Assembly (NCBI GenBank): GCA_035570235.1 | Contig: DATMML010000103.1 | Location: forward strand, 101,992-165,991 | DNA from: Vicinamibacteria bacterium | GTDB lineage: Bacteria > Acidobacteriota > Vicinamibacteria > Fen-336 | Direction: 5' to 3' | DNA: 64,000 nt | Shown here: one piece after another, positions 47,359 to 58,635 of the stretch | Position numbering within the stretch: the first letter of the stretch is position 1 | How the letters are laid out: every line of letters starts with the position of its first letter | Position numbers and translations under genes: made by a program | The notes under the pieces: generated by a model | The model's input: the letters and a program-made list of their open reading frames with translations, nothing else | What the model was told of the DNA's origin: nothing | The model's database searches: none

Positions 47359-48879
47359 ATGGAGATTCGCGCCGCAGACATCACCAAGATCATCCGCGAG
47401 CAGCTGGCCGGCTTCTCCGCGGCGGTGGACGTCTCCGAGGTGGGGACCGTGCTCTCGGTGGGGGACGGCATCGCCCGCATCCACGGTCTCGAGCACTGCA
47501 TGGCGGGGGAGCTCCTGGAGCTGCCCCACGGCGTCATGGCCATCGCCTTGAACCTCGAGGAGGACTCGGTGGGCGCGGTGCTCATGGGCGAGTCCGCGGA
47601 GATCAAGGAGGGGGACGAGGTCAAGCGCACCAAGCGGATCATGTCCATCCCGGTGGGGGAGGCTATGGTGGGGCGGGTGATCAACGCCCTCGGACAGCCC
47701 CTGGACGGCAAGGGCGCCATCGCAACCCGCACCTTCGGCCCCCTGGAACGGCTGGCCCCCGGGGTGGTGGAGCGTCAGCCGGTGCGCGAGCCGCTCCAGA
47801 CCGGGATCAAGGCCATCGATGGGATGGTGCCCATCGGCCGCGGTCAGCGGGAGCTGATCATCGGGGACCGCCAGACCGGCAAGACCGCGGTCGCGGTGGA
47901 CACCATCATCAATCAAAAGGGCCAGGGCGTCATCTGCATCTATGTGGCCATCGGGCAGAAGCAGTCCACGGTCGCCCAGGTGGTCCGGACCCTGGAGGAA
48001 TTCGGGGCCATGGAGCACAGCATCGTGGTCTCGGCCTCCGCCTCCGAGCCCGCCCCCTTCCTCTACATCGCCCCTTACGCCGGCTGCGCCATCGGCGAGT
48101 ACTTCCGGGACAAGGGGCAGCATGCCCTCTGCGTCTACGATGACCTCAGCAAGCACGCCGCCGCCTACCGGGAGATCTCGCTCCTCTTGCGCCGACCCCC
48201 CGGCCGCGAAGCCTACCCCGGCGACGTCTTCTATCTGCACAGCCGGCTGCTCGAACGCGCGGCCAAGCTGAATAACGCGAAGGGCTCGGGCAGCCTCACC
48301 GCCCTGCCCATCATCGAGACCCAGGCGGGAGACATCTCCGCTTATATCCCCACCAACGTCATCTCCATCACGGACGGTCAGATCTTCCTGGAATCCGACC
48401 TCTTCAACTCCGGCATCCGGCCCGCCATCAACGTGGGGAACTCCGTCTCCCGCGTGGGCGGCTCCGCCCAGATCAAGGCCATGAGGGCGGTGGCGGGCCG
48501 GCTGCGGCTGGACCTCGCGCAGTTCCGCGAGCTGGCCGCCTTCTCCATGTTCGCCTCCGAACTCGACAAATCCACCCAGGCCACGCTGGCCCGGGGCCAG
48601 CGCTTGACCGAGATCCTGAAGCAGGACCAGTATGACCCCCTGCCCGTGGAGAAGCAGGTCACCATCATCTTCGCGGCCGCCAACGGCTACCTGGACGGCT
48701 TTCCCGTCTCCGAGGGCCGCCGCTATGAGAGGGAGCTCTACTCCTTCCTCGAGGGCCGGCAGCCCACCCTCCTCAAGGACGTCGCGGAGAAGAAGGACAT
48801 CAAGGGCGAGCTCACCGACCGCCTGAAAGCCGCCCTCTCGGAGTTCGCGGGGGTCTTCCAGGCGGCGGCGCCCGCCTGA
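47359..48879 (+). CDS. atpA: ATP synthase F1 alpha subunit
   Basis: 506 residues. P-loop [15 protein letters not shown], the alpha-specific [18 protein letters not shown] segment, [48 protein letters not shown] and [21 protein letters not shown]. Non-catalytic nucleotide-binding subunit; Arg in VGGSAQ-R region completes the catalytic site. Confidence 0.97.
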   Translation: MEIRAADITKIIREQLAGFSAAVDVSEVGTVLSVGDGIARIHGLEHCMAGELLELPHGVMAIALNLEEDSVGAVLMGESAEIKEGDEVKRTKRIMSIPVGEAMVGRVINALGQPLDGKGAIATRTFGPLERLAPGVVERQPVREPLQTGIKAIDGMVPIGRGQRELIIGDRQTGKTAVAVDTIINQKGQGVICIYVAIGQKQSTVAQVVRTLEEFGAMEHSIVVSASASEPAPFLYIAPYAGCAIGEYFRDKGQHALCVYDDLSKHAAAYREISLLLRRPPGREAYPGDVFYLHSRLLERAAKLNNAKGSGSLTALPIIETQAGDISAYIPTNVISITDGQIFLESDLFNSGIRPAINVGNSVSRVGGSAQIKAMRAVAGRLRLDLAQFRELAAFSMFASELDKSTQATLARGQRLTEILKQDQYDPLPVEKQVTIIFAAANGYLDGFPVSEGRRYERELYSFLEGRQPTLLKDVAEKKDIKGELTDRLKAALSEFAGVFQAAAPA

Positions 48880-48892
48880 GCGGCCTCCCCCC

Positions 48893-49750
48893 ATGCCCGC
48901 CCTCGTCGACATCCGCCGCCGGATCCGCAGCGTCAAGAGCACGCAGCAGATCACCAAGGCCCAGAAGATGGTCTCCGCGGCCAAGCTGCGCCGGGCCCAG
49001 GAGGCCATGTTCGCGGCCCGTCCCTACGCCCGGAAGATGATGGAGGTCCTGAACAGCCTGGCCTCCCGGGCCGACCCCAAGCTCCACCCCCTCCTTGAGG
49101 AGCGGGGGGACGAGAAGGTCCTGCTCGTGGTGGTGACCGCGGACCGGGGTCTCTGCGGCGGTTTCAACGCCAACATCATCCGCACCGCTACCCGCTTCAT
49201 CCGGGAGCGGGGGGACCGGGACCTGGCCTTGGGACTGCTGGGACGCAAGGGGCGCGACTTCTTCCGGCGCCGTAAGCTGAAGGTGCGCTTCGAGCGGTTG
49301 GGGATCTTCCAGGCCCTGCGCTACGCCACCGCCCGCGAGATCGCGGGGGACCTGATCGGGAGCTACACCCGCTGCGAAGTAGATCAGGTCTACCTTCTCT
49401 ACAACGAGTTCAAGAGCGTGGTCCAGCAGCGGATCGTGGTCGAGCGCCTCCTCCCCGTGGAGAGGCTGGCCCTGAATCCCACCGAGCCCGCCCTCGACTA
49501 CCTCTACGAGCCGGCTCCGGCCGCGATCTTCGCGGAGATCATGCCCAAGCACGTGGAGATCCAAGTCTGGCGGGCCCTCCTGGAGTCGGCGGCGGCCGAG
49601 CACGGGGCCCGCATGGCGGCCATGGACGCGGCCACCAACAACGCCGGCGAGATGATCGACCGCCTGAGCCTGTACATGAACAAGGTCCGCCAGGCCGCCA
49701 TCACCAAGGAGATCATCGAGGTGGTGTCGGGAGCGGGCGCAGCTTCGTGA
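48893..49750 (+). CDS. atpG: ATP synthase F1 gamma subunit
   Basis: 285 residues. Coiled-coil N-terminus LVDIRRRIRSVKSTQQITKAQKMVSAAKLRRAQ, central VVVTADRGLCGGFNANI, and C-terminal helix EHGARMAAMDAATNNAGEMIDRLSLYMNKVRQAAITKEIIEVVSGA. The rotor shaft of F1. Confidence 0.96.
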   Translation: MPALVDIRRRIRSVKSTQQITKAQKMVSAAKLRRAQEAMFAARPYARKMMEVLNSLASRADPKLHPLLEERGDEKVLLVVVTADRGLCGGFNANIIRTATRFIRERGDRDLALGLLGRKGRDFFRRRKLKVRFERLGIFQALRYATAREIAGDLIGSYTRCEVDQVYLLYNEFKSVVQQRIVVERLLPVERLALNPTEPALDYLYEPAPAAIFAEIMPKHVEIQVWRALLESAAAEHGARMAAMDAATNNAGEMIDRLSLYMNKVRQAAITKEIIEVVSGAGAAS

Positions 49751-51298
<1,548 letters not shown>

Positions 51299-51300
51299 CC

Positions 51301-51717
51301 ATGGCCCTGCCCACGAAGCTGACGCTCGAGGTGGTGACGCCGGAAGGCCTCCTCCTGCGCGAGGAGGTCGACGAGGTCATCGCTCCCGGCACCCTCGGTT
51401 ATTTCGGCGTCCTCCCCGGCCACACCCCGTTCCTCTCCACCCTGGGGGTGGGCGAGCTCACCTACCGGCAGGGGAGCGAGCGCGGCCACCTCGCGTGTTT
51501 CTGGGGATTTTGCGAGGTGCTGCCCGACCGGGTGAGCGTGCTGGCCGAGGTCGGGGAGCGAGCGGAGGACATCGACGCCGCCCGCGCCGAGCTGGCCCGG
51601 TCGCGGGCGGAGGAGCGCATGAAGTCCATCAAGGACGAAGCCGGCTACGCGGAGGCCCACCTGGACTACATGCGCGCCGTGACCCGCCTGGCCGTGGCCC
51701 GCAACCGCCGGGCCTGA
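51301..51717 (+). CDS. atpC: ATP synthase F1 epsilon subunit
   Basis: 138 residues from ATG 51301. LTLEVVTPEGLLLREEVDEVIAPGTLGYFGVLPGHTPFLSTLGVGEL is the beta-sandwich of epsilon; the C-terminal helical pair is present (EDIDAARAELARSRAEERM). It overlaps or abuts atpD. A small hairpin CCGGGG/CCCCGG (51728-51743) separates it from the transporter genes. Confidence 0.94.
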   Translation: MALPTKLTLEVVTPEGLLLREEVDEVIAPGTLGYFGVLPGHTPFLSTLGVGELTYRQGSERGHLACFWGFCEVLPDRVSVLAEVGERAEDIDAARAELARSRAEERMKSIKDEAGYAEAHLDYMRAVTRLAVARNRRA

Positions 51718-51756
51718 GGGCGGCGGCCCGGGGAGCGCCCCGGACGGCAAGGATCA

Positions 51757-52542
51757 ATGCTGCGTCAAGTCGCGACCCTCTTCCGCTATCGCCTCCTCAT
51801 CCAGAGCCTGGTGAGCCGGGACCTCAAGGCCCGCTACCGCGGGAGCATCCTGGGGTTCTTCTGGAGCTTCATCAACCCCCTGCTCCTGCTCCTCACCTAC
51901 ACCGTCGTCTTCACCGTCATCATGCCCGGGCGGCGCTCCCCCAACATGGAGCCCTACTACCTCTTCTTCTTCTGTGGCATCCTTCCCTGGACCTTCTTCA
52001 GCTCCGCCCTTCTCGAGTCCTCCGGCGTCCTCATCGCGGGGGGGAACCTCATCAAGAAGGTGCTCTTTCCGGCGGAGGTGCTGCCGGTGGTGACGGTGGT
52101 CTCGAACCTGGTCCACTTCCTGCTCGGGCTGCCCATCCTCCTCGCCTTCCTGGCCTTCGAGGGCCGGCTGGGGCCGGAGGCCCTCCTCCTGCCCCTGCCC
52201 CTCCTCGTCCAGCTCGTCTTCACCCTCGGCCTCGCCCTCTTCGTCTCCGCCCTCACCGTCCATTTCCGCGACCTCCAGAACATTCTCGGCCACGTCCTCC
52301 ACCTCTGGTTCTTTGGCTCCCCCGTCCTGTACTTCTACGGCGATGTCCAGGGGAGGCTGCGGGACGTCCTCCGCCTGAACCCCATGTCCCACATCCTGGT
52401 CTCCTACCAGCAGATCCTCTTCTCCGGGCGCTTCGACCATGGCCGGGGCCTGCTTCTGGCCGGCCTCGTCGCGCTCCTGAGCTTCGCGGCCGGGGGCTTC
52501 CTCTTCGACCGCCTGCGGGACACCCTGGCGGAGGAAGTGTGA
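51757..52542 (+). CDS. ABC-2 polysaccharide exporter permease (Wzm-like)
   Basis: 261 residues, about six membrane helices. Starts with a cytoplasmic SRDLKARYRGSILGFFWSFINPLLLLLTYTVVFTVIM, the usual Wzm/TagG opening, and has FRDLQNILGHVLHLWFFGSPVLYF and LNPMSHILVSYQQILF in the C-terminal half. Exports O-antigen or other polysaccharide with the next gene; start and stop overlap by 4 bases. Confidence 0.92.
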   Translation: MLRQVATLFRYRLLIQSLVSRDLKARYRGSILGFFWSFINPLLLLLTYTVVFTVIMPGRRSPNMEPYYLFFFCGILPWTFFSSALLESSGVLIAGGNLIKKVLFPAEVLPVVTVVSNLVHFLLGLPILLAFLAFEGRLGPEALLLPLPLLVQLVFTLGLALFVSALTVHFRDLQNILGHVLHLWFFGSPVLYFYGDVQGRLRDVLRLNPMSHILVSYQQILFSGRFDHGRGLLLAGLVALLSFAAGGFLFDRLRDTLAEEV

Positions 52543-53915
52543 GGGCCGAGCCGGCGGTAGTGGCGCAGGACGTCACGAAAATCTACCGCCGCTTCATTCA
52601 CCGCAACCAGTTCAAGACCCTGAAGAGCGCGCTGCTCACCGGGAGCCTCCTCTCCGATCTCACCCCGGACCAGACGTTCACCGCCCTCTCCGGCGTCTCC
52701 TTCGAGGTCCCTCCGGGGGCCACCTTCGGGGTGATCGGAGAGAACGGCTCCGGCAAGTCCACCCTCCTGAAGCTCATGGCCGGGATCACCAAGCCCACCC
52801 GGGGCACCATCTCCGTTCGCGGGCGCGTGTCCGCCCTCATCGAGCTGGGGGCGGGCTTCCACCCCGAGATCAGCGGGCGGGAGAACGTGGCCATCAACGG
52901 CATCATGCTCGGCCTCACCCGGCGGGAGGTGGAGGAGCGTTTCGACGACATCGTGGCCTTCGCCGAGCTCGAGGAGTTCATCGACGCCCCCGTCAAGACC
53001 TACTCCTCGGGCATGTACATGCGTCTGGGCTTCGCGGTGGCGATCCACGTGGACCCCGATGTGCTGCTCATCGACGAGGTCCTGGCGGTGGGGGATGAAG
53101 CGTTCACCCGCAAGTGCCTGGACAAGATCGGGGAGTTCCGCCGGCGGGGCAAGACCATCCTTCTCGTCACCCACAGCCTGGGCTTGGTGGAGAAGATGTG
53201 CGACGACGTGCTCTGGCTCCGCCACGGAAAGGTGGCCGACCGCGGTGACCCCAAGCGGGTGGTGGATGCCTATCTCACCTACGTGGCAGGGGGGGAGGAG
53301 GCACTCCTGGCCGGCGGCCAGGGGGCCCCACCCCCCTCCCCGGAGCCTCCCGCCCCCTCTCTGGCCGCGGGCGAGCCGGTGTCCACCCCGCGCTATCAGC
53401 AAGGCCGCTGGGGGGGCCGGGAGGTCGAGATCACGAGCGTCCGCCTCAAGGACGCCCGCGGCCGAGAGCGCCACGTGTACGTGCCGGGGGAGAGCCTCAC
53501 CGTCGTGCTCAGTGTGCGGGCGGCTGCCCCCGTCCAGGACTTCGTCTTCGGCCTCGGTCTCTTCACCGCCGACGGCGTGTCCGTCTACGGCACCAACACC
53601 CAGCTCGAGGACTACGAACCGAAAAACCTCGTGGGCGAGGCCGAGGTCTCGCTCGTCCTCGAGGACCTGCGCCTCACCGAAGGAACCTATCTGGTCGACG
53701 TGGCCGCCCACCGGCGCGACGGCACCCCCTACGACTACCACCGGGGCCTCTACTCCTTCCGGGTGAAGAGCCGGGTCAAGGACGTGGGGGTCTACCGCCC
53801 CCACCACCGCTGGGTCTTTTCGGGGGGAGCCGCGCTCACGCCCTCCGCCCCCCGCCCGGAACTGGAGCTCCGCGAGGACGAGCCCCCGGGCGGGGGAAGG
53901 GACGGGGTATTCTGA
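52539..53915 (+). CDS. ABC exporter ATPase with carbohydrate-binding domain (Wzt-like)
   Basis: 458 residues from GTG 52539. ATPase domain (1-245): GENGSGKSTLLKLMAG, the variant signature TYSSGMYMRLGFA, Walker B VLLIDEVLAVGDEAF. After a Pro-rich hinge, residues about 290-430 form a Wzt C-terminal beta-sandwich (VEITSVRLKDARGRERHVYVPGESLTV, FGLGLFTADGVSVYGTNTQ) that in O9a/O8 systems reads the capped glycan end. Last residues form an acidic tail. Confidence 0.92.
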   Translation: MRAEPAVVAQDVTKIYRRFIHRNQFKTLKSALLTGSLLSDLTPDQTFTALSGVSFEVPPGATFGVIGENGSGKSTLLKLMAGITKPTRGTISVRGRVSALIELGAGFHPEISGRENVAINGIMLGLTRREVEERFDDIVAFAELEEFIDAPVKTYSSGMYMRLGFAVAIHVDPDVLLIDEVLAVGDEAFTRKCLDKIGEFRRRGKTILLVTHSLGLVEKMCDDVLWLRHGKVADRGDPKRVVDAYLTYVAGGEEALLAGGQGAPPPSPEPPAPSLAAGEPVSTPRYQQGRWGGREVEITSVRLKDARGRERHVYVPGESLTVVLSVRAAAPVQDFVFGLGLFTADGVSVYGTNTQLEDYEPKNLVGEAEVSLVLEDLRLTEGTYLVDVAAHRRDGTPYDYHRGLYSFRVKSRVKDVGVYRPHHRWVFSGGAALTPSAPRPELELREDEPPGGGRDGVF

Positions 53916-53919
53916 AGCG

Positions 53920-54396
53920 GTGATGGGCGAGAACTCCCTGGCCGAGCTTTTGGACGAGCGCCGGGCCTGGAAGGCGGCGGGGCGGACGGTAGTCCTCACC
54001 AACGGCTGCTTCGACCTTCTCCACCCCGGGCACCTTGCTCTCTTGGAAGGGGCGCGGGCGGAGGGGGATGTCCTCGTGGTCGCGATCAACTCCGACCGCT
54101 CCCTGCGTGAGATCAAGGGTCCGGGGCGACCCCTGACTCCCGCCGCCGAGCGCGCGGAGATCCTGCTCGCCCTGGAGCCCGTGGACCGGGTGGTGGTCTA
54201 CGACGAGCCCACCCCGGCGGCGGTCATTCGCGCCCTTCTCCCGGACGTGCTCGTGAAGGGAGCGGACTGGGATCTCACGGACATCGTGGGCCGGGACGTG
54301 GTGGAAGCCGCGGGGGGGCGGGTGGTCCGGATCCAGCTGCGGTCGGGCTACTCCACAACCGCGCTCGTCGAGCACATCCAGAACCCGAGACCGTGA
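53920..54396 (+). CDS. hldE: D-beta-D-heptose 1-phosphate adenylyltransferase
   Basis: 158 residues: only the cytidylyltransferase-like C-terminal half of E. coli HldE (RfaE2/HldC type). TNGCFDLLHPGHLALLEGA carries the HxGH signature, with INSDRSLREIKGPGRPLTP and VLVKGADWDLTDIVGRDVVEAAGG. Makes ADP-heptose for LPS core. The matching kinase is not in the window. GTG start at 53920 (ATG at 53923). Confidence 0.9.
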   Translation: MMGENSLAELLDERRAWKAAGRTVVLTNGCFDLLHPGHLALLEGARAEGDVLVVAINSDRSLREIKGPGRPLTPAAERAEILLALEPVDRVVVYDEPTPAAVIRALLPDVLVKGADWDLTDIVGRDVVEAAGGRVVRIQLRSGYSTTALVEHIQNPRP

Positions 54397-57300
54397 GCGG
54401 GCTCGGCCCCCTGGAGGCGGCGGAGGGCCTCCGCGAGGCTCGCGCCCGCCTCTCCCGCGACGGGCGGCTTGACCTCTCCGGCCTGACCGGCCCCGCGCGG
54501 GGCCTCGTGCCCCTCCTGCTCGCGGGCCCGCCCCTGCTCGTGGTCGTTCCCCGCGAGCGGGAGGTGGAGGAGTTGGCCTCGGACCTGCGCACCCTGGCCG
54601 GGGAAGCGGGCCTAGAAGGCGCGGTCCTGCCCTTCCCCGCGCCCGGGCCGCCCATCTTCCGGGGCCTGCCCCGCCACGCGGACGCCTCCCTGCGCCGGGC
54701 GGCCGCCCTCCACGCCGGGGGCCGCGGCCGGCTCCTCGCCCTCGTGGCCTCTCCGGCCGGCCTCCTCCGCCCCTCCCTCGCCCGCACCCTCCTGGAGACG
54801 CGCATCCTGTCCCTGCGCGCGGGCGACGAGATGACCCCCGAGATCCTGCTCGAGGGGCTGGAGGAGGGGGGCTATGTGCGGGAGGACCCCGTCACCTCCC
54901 CCGGCCAGGTCGCCCGGCGCGGCGGCATCCTGGACGTCTTCCCCTCCGATGCCGAGAACCCGGTTCGCATCGAGTTCCTGGGCGACACCGTGGAGAGCCT
55001 GCGCCGCTTCGACCCCCAGACCCAACGCACGGTCGGCTCCCTGGAGGAGCTGGTGGCCCTCCCCCTCTCCGACGCCTTCGCCACCCGGTCCGTCACCGCC
55101 GCCCTGCGCTCCCTTCTCCCCGAACGCTTTCCCGGCCGGCGCGAGCTGGCCGGCATCCTGGAGAGCCTCGACCGTGGCCTGGTGCCGGACGATCTCGTGG
55201 AGCTCCTGCCGCTCGTGCCCGGGGCCACCGTGCCCCCCTGGGAGCACCTGCCCCCGGGCCCGGTGGCGGTGGTGGAGCCCGAAGCCGTGGCCGCGGAGAC
55301 CCAGTCTTATCTCGAACGCGCCCGCGAGGATCGCGCCCGGCGCGAAGGACTTCTCCTGGAGCCGGAGGAGGCCCTGGTGAGCGCCCAGGCGTTGGCCACC
55401 CGGCTCCGCGCCGGCCCTTCCGTGGAGGTCCGCGAGGTCGACCCCGAGGGCCGCGGGCTTCACTTGGCGTGCCGCCCGGCGGCTTCCTACGCGGGGGACA
55501 TCAGGCGGCTGGCCTCGGACCTGCGGGCGGGGGCCGGCCACACCCTCCTCTTCCTGGGCAACACGGGCCGGGCCGACCGCCTGCGCGACGTCCTCCGGGA
55601 GGCGGGCGTCCCCCTGGGAGAAGGCGCGGCGGTGGAGGTTCGGGTGGGCGTGCTCTCCCACGGCTTCGAGCTCACCGAGGCGGGCCTGTCCGTGCTCGCC
55701 GACGGCGACATCTTCCCGGAGGAGGTTCACCTCCACCCCCGCGGCCGCCGCGGCGCGCGCAGCTTCGTCTCCGACTTCCGGGACCTCAAGATCGGGGACC
55801 TCGTGGTCCACCAGGACCACGGCATCGGCCGCTTCGAGGGCCTGGAGACCCTGGCCGTGGGGGGAGCCAGCCGCGAGTTCATGGTCCTCGTCTACCAGGG
55901 CGGGGACAAGCTCAAGGTGCCGGTGGACGCCTTCGACCGCATCCAGAAGTACGCGAGCGCGGAGGGGGCCCGCCCCGTGATCGACCGCCTGGGCAGCGGC
56001 AGCTGGGAGAAGGTCAAGACCCGGGTCAAGAAGGCCATGCGAGACATGGCCGCGGAACTGCTGCGGCTCTACGCCCAGCGCAAGGCCCGGCCCGGCCACG
56101 CCTTTTCGGGCGAGAGCCCCTGGCAGCGCGAGTTCGAGGAGGCCTTCGAATACGAGGCCACCCCCGACCAGGCGGCGGCCATCACGGACGTGGCCGCGGA
56201 CATGGCCTCCCCCACCCCCATGGATCGGCTCATCTGCGGGGACGTCGGCTACGGCAAGACCGAGGTGGCCATGCGGGCCTCCATGCGCGCGGTGCTGGAC
56301 GGAAAGCAGGTCGCGGTGCTCGCCCCCACCACCATCCTCGCCTTCCAGCACTGGAAGACCTTCCGCAAGCGCTTCGCTCCCTTCCCGGTCACGGTGGAGA
56401 TGGTCTCCCGCTTCCGGTCTCCCAAGGAGATCAAGGCCGTACTCGCCCGCCTCGCCACCGGCGGGCTGGACATCTTGATCGGCACCCACCGCCTCCTCTC
56501 CAAGGACGTGGTCTTCCGGGACCTCGGGCTCCTCATCATCGACGAGGAGCAGCGCTTCGGGGTCCAGGCCAAGGAGCGGCTGAAGCACCTCCGGACGAGC
56601 GTGGACTGTCTCACCCTATCCGCCACCCCCATCCCCCGGACCCTGCAGATGGGCCTGGCCGGGATCCGGGACATGTCCGTCATCGAGACCCCGCCCAAGG
56701 ATCGCCTCGCCATCCAGACCTCCATCGTCAAGTTCTCGACCGAGGTGATCACCTCCGCCATCCGTCAGGAGCTCCTTCGCGACGGCCAGGTCTACTTCGT
56801 CCACAATCGCGTGGAGTCCATCTACTCCGTGGCCAGCCTCCTCCAGCGCCTGGTGCCGGAGGCCCGCCTGGCCGTGGCCCACGGGCAGTTGCCCGAGCGG
56901 GAGCTCGAGAAGTCCATGCTCGCTCTGGTGGAGGGCCGGGCGGACGTGCTCGTGTCGACCACCATCATCGAGAACGGCCTCGACATCCCCCGCGTCAACA
57001 CCATCATCGTGAACCGAGCCGACCGCTACGGCCTGGCCCAGCTCTACCAGCTTCGGGGCCGGGTGGGCCGCTCCGACCGCCTGGCTCAGGCCTACCTTCT
57101 GGTCCCCCCCGACACCGTGCTCTCGGAGATCGCGCGTAAGCGGCTGGCCGCCATCCGGGAGTTCTCGGACCTGGGGGCGGGCTTCCGCATCGCCGCCCTG
57201 GACCTCGAGCTCCGGGGGGCGGGCAACCTGCTGGGGGGCGAGCAGAGCGGCCACATCCAGGCGGTGGGTCTCGACCTCTACGTGAAGCTCCTGGAGCAGA

Positions 57301-57788
57301 CGATCCTGGAGCTGAAGGGCGAGGCCCCCCGGGAGGGGCCCCGAGCCGTGCTGAACATCCGGGCCGATCTCCGCCTCCCACCCACCTACGTCCCCGAGGT
57401 CCACCAGCGGATGTCGCTCTACAAGAGGATCAGCCAGGTGCGAAGCGCGGCCGAGATCGACGCCCTCCGGAAGGAGATCCGGGACCGCTACGGGCCGCTG
57501 CCCGGCGAGGTGGACGGCCTGCTCGCCTATGCGGGCTTGAAGCTGCGCGCGGAGGCCCTGGGCATCACCCAGGTCGACCTTCTGGAGGGCGTTGTCCATG
57601 TCCGTTTCGCGCCCGAGACACTCTTGACGCCGGAGGGCCTCCTGGAGGTCGTCCGCTCGCGGCCCGGGGCTACGCCGTCGCCCCAGGGCCTACGGGCGCC
57701 GCTCGCGCCCAACGTGGCCCCCCTCGCGGGCCTGGCCGAGATCCTGGGCCGCCTGGAGTCCGCCCTCCCCCGCACGACTCCCCTATAA
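54393..57788 (+). CDS. mfd: Transcription-repair coupling factor Mfd
   Basis: 1131 residues, GTG start overlapping the previous stop. UvrB-like N-terminal modules (RRGGILDVFPSDAENPVRIEFLGDTVESLRRFD), RNA-polymerase-binding domain (IGDLVVHQDHGIGRFEGLETL), then the RecG-like motor: DRLICGDVGYGKTEVAMRA, APTTILAFQH, IIDEEQRFGV, TLSATPIPRTL, TTIIENGLDIPRVNT, QLRGRVGRSD. C-terminal TRCF domain. Removes stalled RNA polymerase and recruits UvrA, whose gene is also in the window. Confidence 0.96.
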   Translation: MSGLGPLEAAEGLREARARLSRDGRLDLSGLTGPARGLVPLLLAGPPLLVVVPREREVEELASDLRTLAGEAGLEGAVLPFPAPGPPIFRGLPRHADASLRRAAALHAGGRGRLLALVASPAGLLRPSLARTLLETRILSLRAGDEMTPEILLEGLEEGGYVREDPVTSPGQVARRGGILDVFPSDAENPVRIEFLGDTVESLRRFDPQTQRTVGSLEELVALPLSDAFATRSVTAALRSLLPERFPGRRELAGILESLDRGLVPDDLVELLPLVPGATVPPWEHLPPGPVAVVEPEAVAAETQSYLERAREDRARREGLLLEPEEALVSAQALATRLRAGPSVEVREVDPEGRGLHLACRPAASYAGDIRRLASDLRAGAGHTLLFLGNTGRADRLRDVLREAGVPLGEGAAVEVRVGVLSHGFELTEAGLSVLADGDIFPEEVHLHPRGRRGARSFVSDFRDLKIGDLVVHQDHGIGRFEGLETLAVGGASREFMVLVYQGGDKLKVPVDAFDRIQKYASAEGARPVIDRLGSGSWEKVKTRVKKAMRDMAAELLRLYAQRKARPGHAFSGESPWQREFEEAFEYEATPDQAAAITDVAADMASPTPMDRLICGDVGYGKTEVAMRASMRAVLDGKQVAVLAPTTILAFQHWKTFRKRFAPFPVTVEMVSRFRSPKEIKAVLARLATGGLDILIGTHRLLSKDVVFRDLGLLIIDEEQRFGVQAKERLKHLRTSVDCLTLSATPIPRTLQMGLAGIRDMSVIETPPKDRLAIQTSIVKFSTEVITSAIRQELLRDGQVYFVHNRVESIYSVASLLQRLVPEARLAVAHGQLPERELEKSMLALVEGRADVLVSTTIIENGLDIPRVNTIIVNRADRYGLAQLYQLRGRVGRSDRLAQAYLLVPPDTVLSEIARKRLAAIREFSDLGAGFRIAALDLELRGAGNLLGGEQSGHIQAVGLDLYVKLLEQTILELKGEAPREGPRAVLNIRADLRLPPTYVPEVHQRMSLYKRISQVRSAAEIDALRKEIRDRYGPLPGEVDGLLAYAGLKLRAEALGITQVDLLEGVVHVRFAPETLLTPEGLLEVVRSRPGATPSPQGLRAPLAPNVAPLAGLAEILGRLESALPRTTPL

Positions 57789-57789
57789 T
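57784..57789 (+). promoter_or_regulatory. TATAAT -10 box before the PpiC/SurA genes
   Basis: Exact TATAAT at the end of mfd, 19 bases before ATG 57808. No good -35 at 17 bases. Would allow the chaperone genes to be expressed apart from mfd. Confidence 0.4.
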
Positions 57790-57807
57790 GCGATCTGGAC
57801 GGTACTC

Positions 57808-58635
57808 ATGATGGTCTTGCGGCAGCACCTTCCGATCCTCTTCCTCTTGAGCGCACTGGGCTGCGGCAAGTCCCGCGCGGGTGACCCCGTGATCCTGGCC
57901 CTCGGCGACCAGGTGGTGAGGCGGAGCGCCTTCGACCAGCACGTCGCGGAGCTGGAGAAGCGGGGCGGGAACCCCCTGGGGGCGGAGGTGAGGGCCGCGC
58001 TGCTCGAGACCTTCCTGGAGGAGCGGGTGGTCGTCCTGGAGGCGCGGGCTCGCGGCCTCCTCGGCCCCAAGGCCACCGCGGACGAGGAGCAGCATGCGGT
58101 CCATCGGCTCCTGAGCGAGGCGGGGGCCGCGGCGGCGCCGGTGGGCGACGGGGAGGTGGCCGACTACTACCGCCAGCACGCCACCGAGTTCAAGCGTCCG
58201 GAGACGGTGACCCTGCGCCAGATCCTGGTCACCACCCCTAACGAAGCCCGCGACGTGCAGCGGCGCCTGTTGAAGCAGCCAAAGAACTTCGAGACCCTGG
58301 CCCGGACCACGTCCCGCGGCCCCGAAGCCCCCGAGGGAGGGCTCATGGGAACCTTCGCGCGGGGTCAGCTCCCCCCCGAGCTGGAGACCCCGGCCTTCGC
58401 CCTCCCCGTAGGGGGCATGAGCGAGATTGTGGAGACGACCCTCGGGTATCATGTCCTGAGGGTCGAGGCCCGGGAGGCGGCCCACCAAGAGAGCCTCGAG
58501 GAGGCCCAGGGGCGCATTCGCGCCCTCCTCTCCCGCCAGAAATCGGACCAGAAGATCCGCCAATTCGTGTCGGAGCTCCTGGCCCAGGCAAAGGTGAATC
58601 ATGCCGCGGCAGATCGTCCTCCTGGCCCTTCCTAG
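57808..58635 (+). CDS. PpiC-type peptidyl-prolyl isomerase, lipoprotein
   Basis: 275 residues. Signal peptide with lipobox SALGC (Cys at about 19). N-terminal SurA-like helical part (LGDQVVRRSAFDQHVAELEKR), then one parvulin domain: VTLRQILVTTPNEARDVQRRLLKQPKNFETLARTTSRGPEAPEGGLMGTFARGQLPPELETPAFALPVGGMSEIVETTLGYHVLRV. Periplasmic chaperone for outer-membrane proteins. Overlaps the next gene by 35 bases. Confidence 0.9.
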   Translation: MMVLRQHLPILFLLSALGCGKSRAGDPVILALGDQVVRRSAFDQHVAELEKRGGNPLGAEVRAALLETFLEERVVVLEARARGLLGPKATADEEQHAVHRLLSEAGAAAAPVGDGEVADYYRQHATEFKRPETVTLRQILVTTPNEARDVQRRLLKQPKNFETLARTTSRGPEAPEGGLMGTFARGQLPPELETPAFALPVGGMSEIVETTLGYHVLRVEAREAAHQESLEEAQGRIRALLSRQKSDQKIRQFVSELLAQAKVNHAAADRPPGPS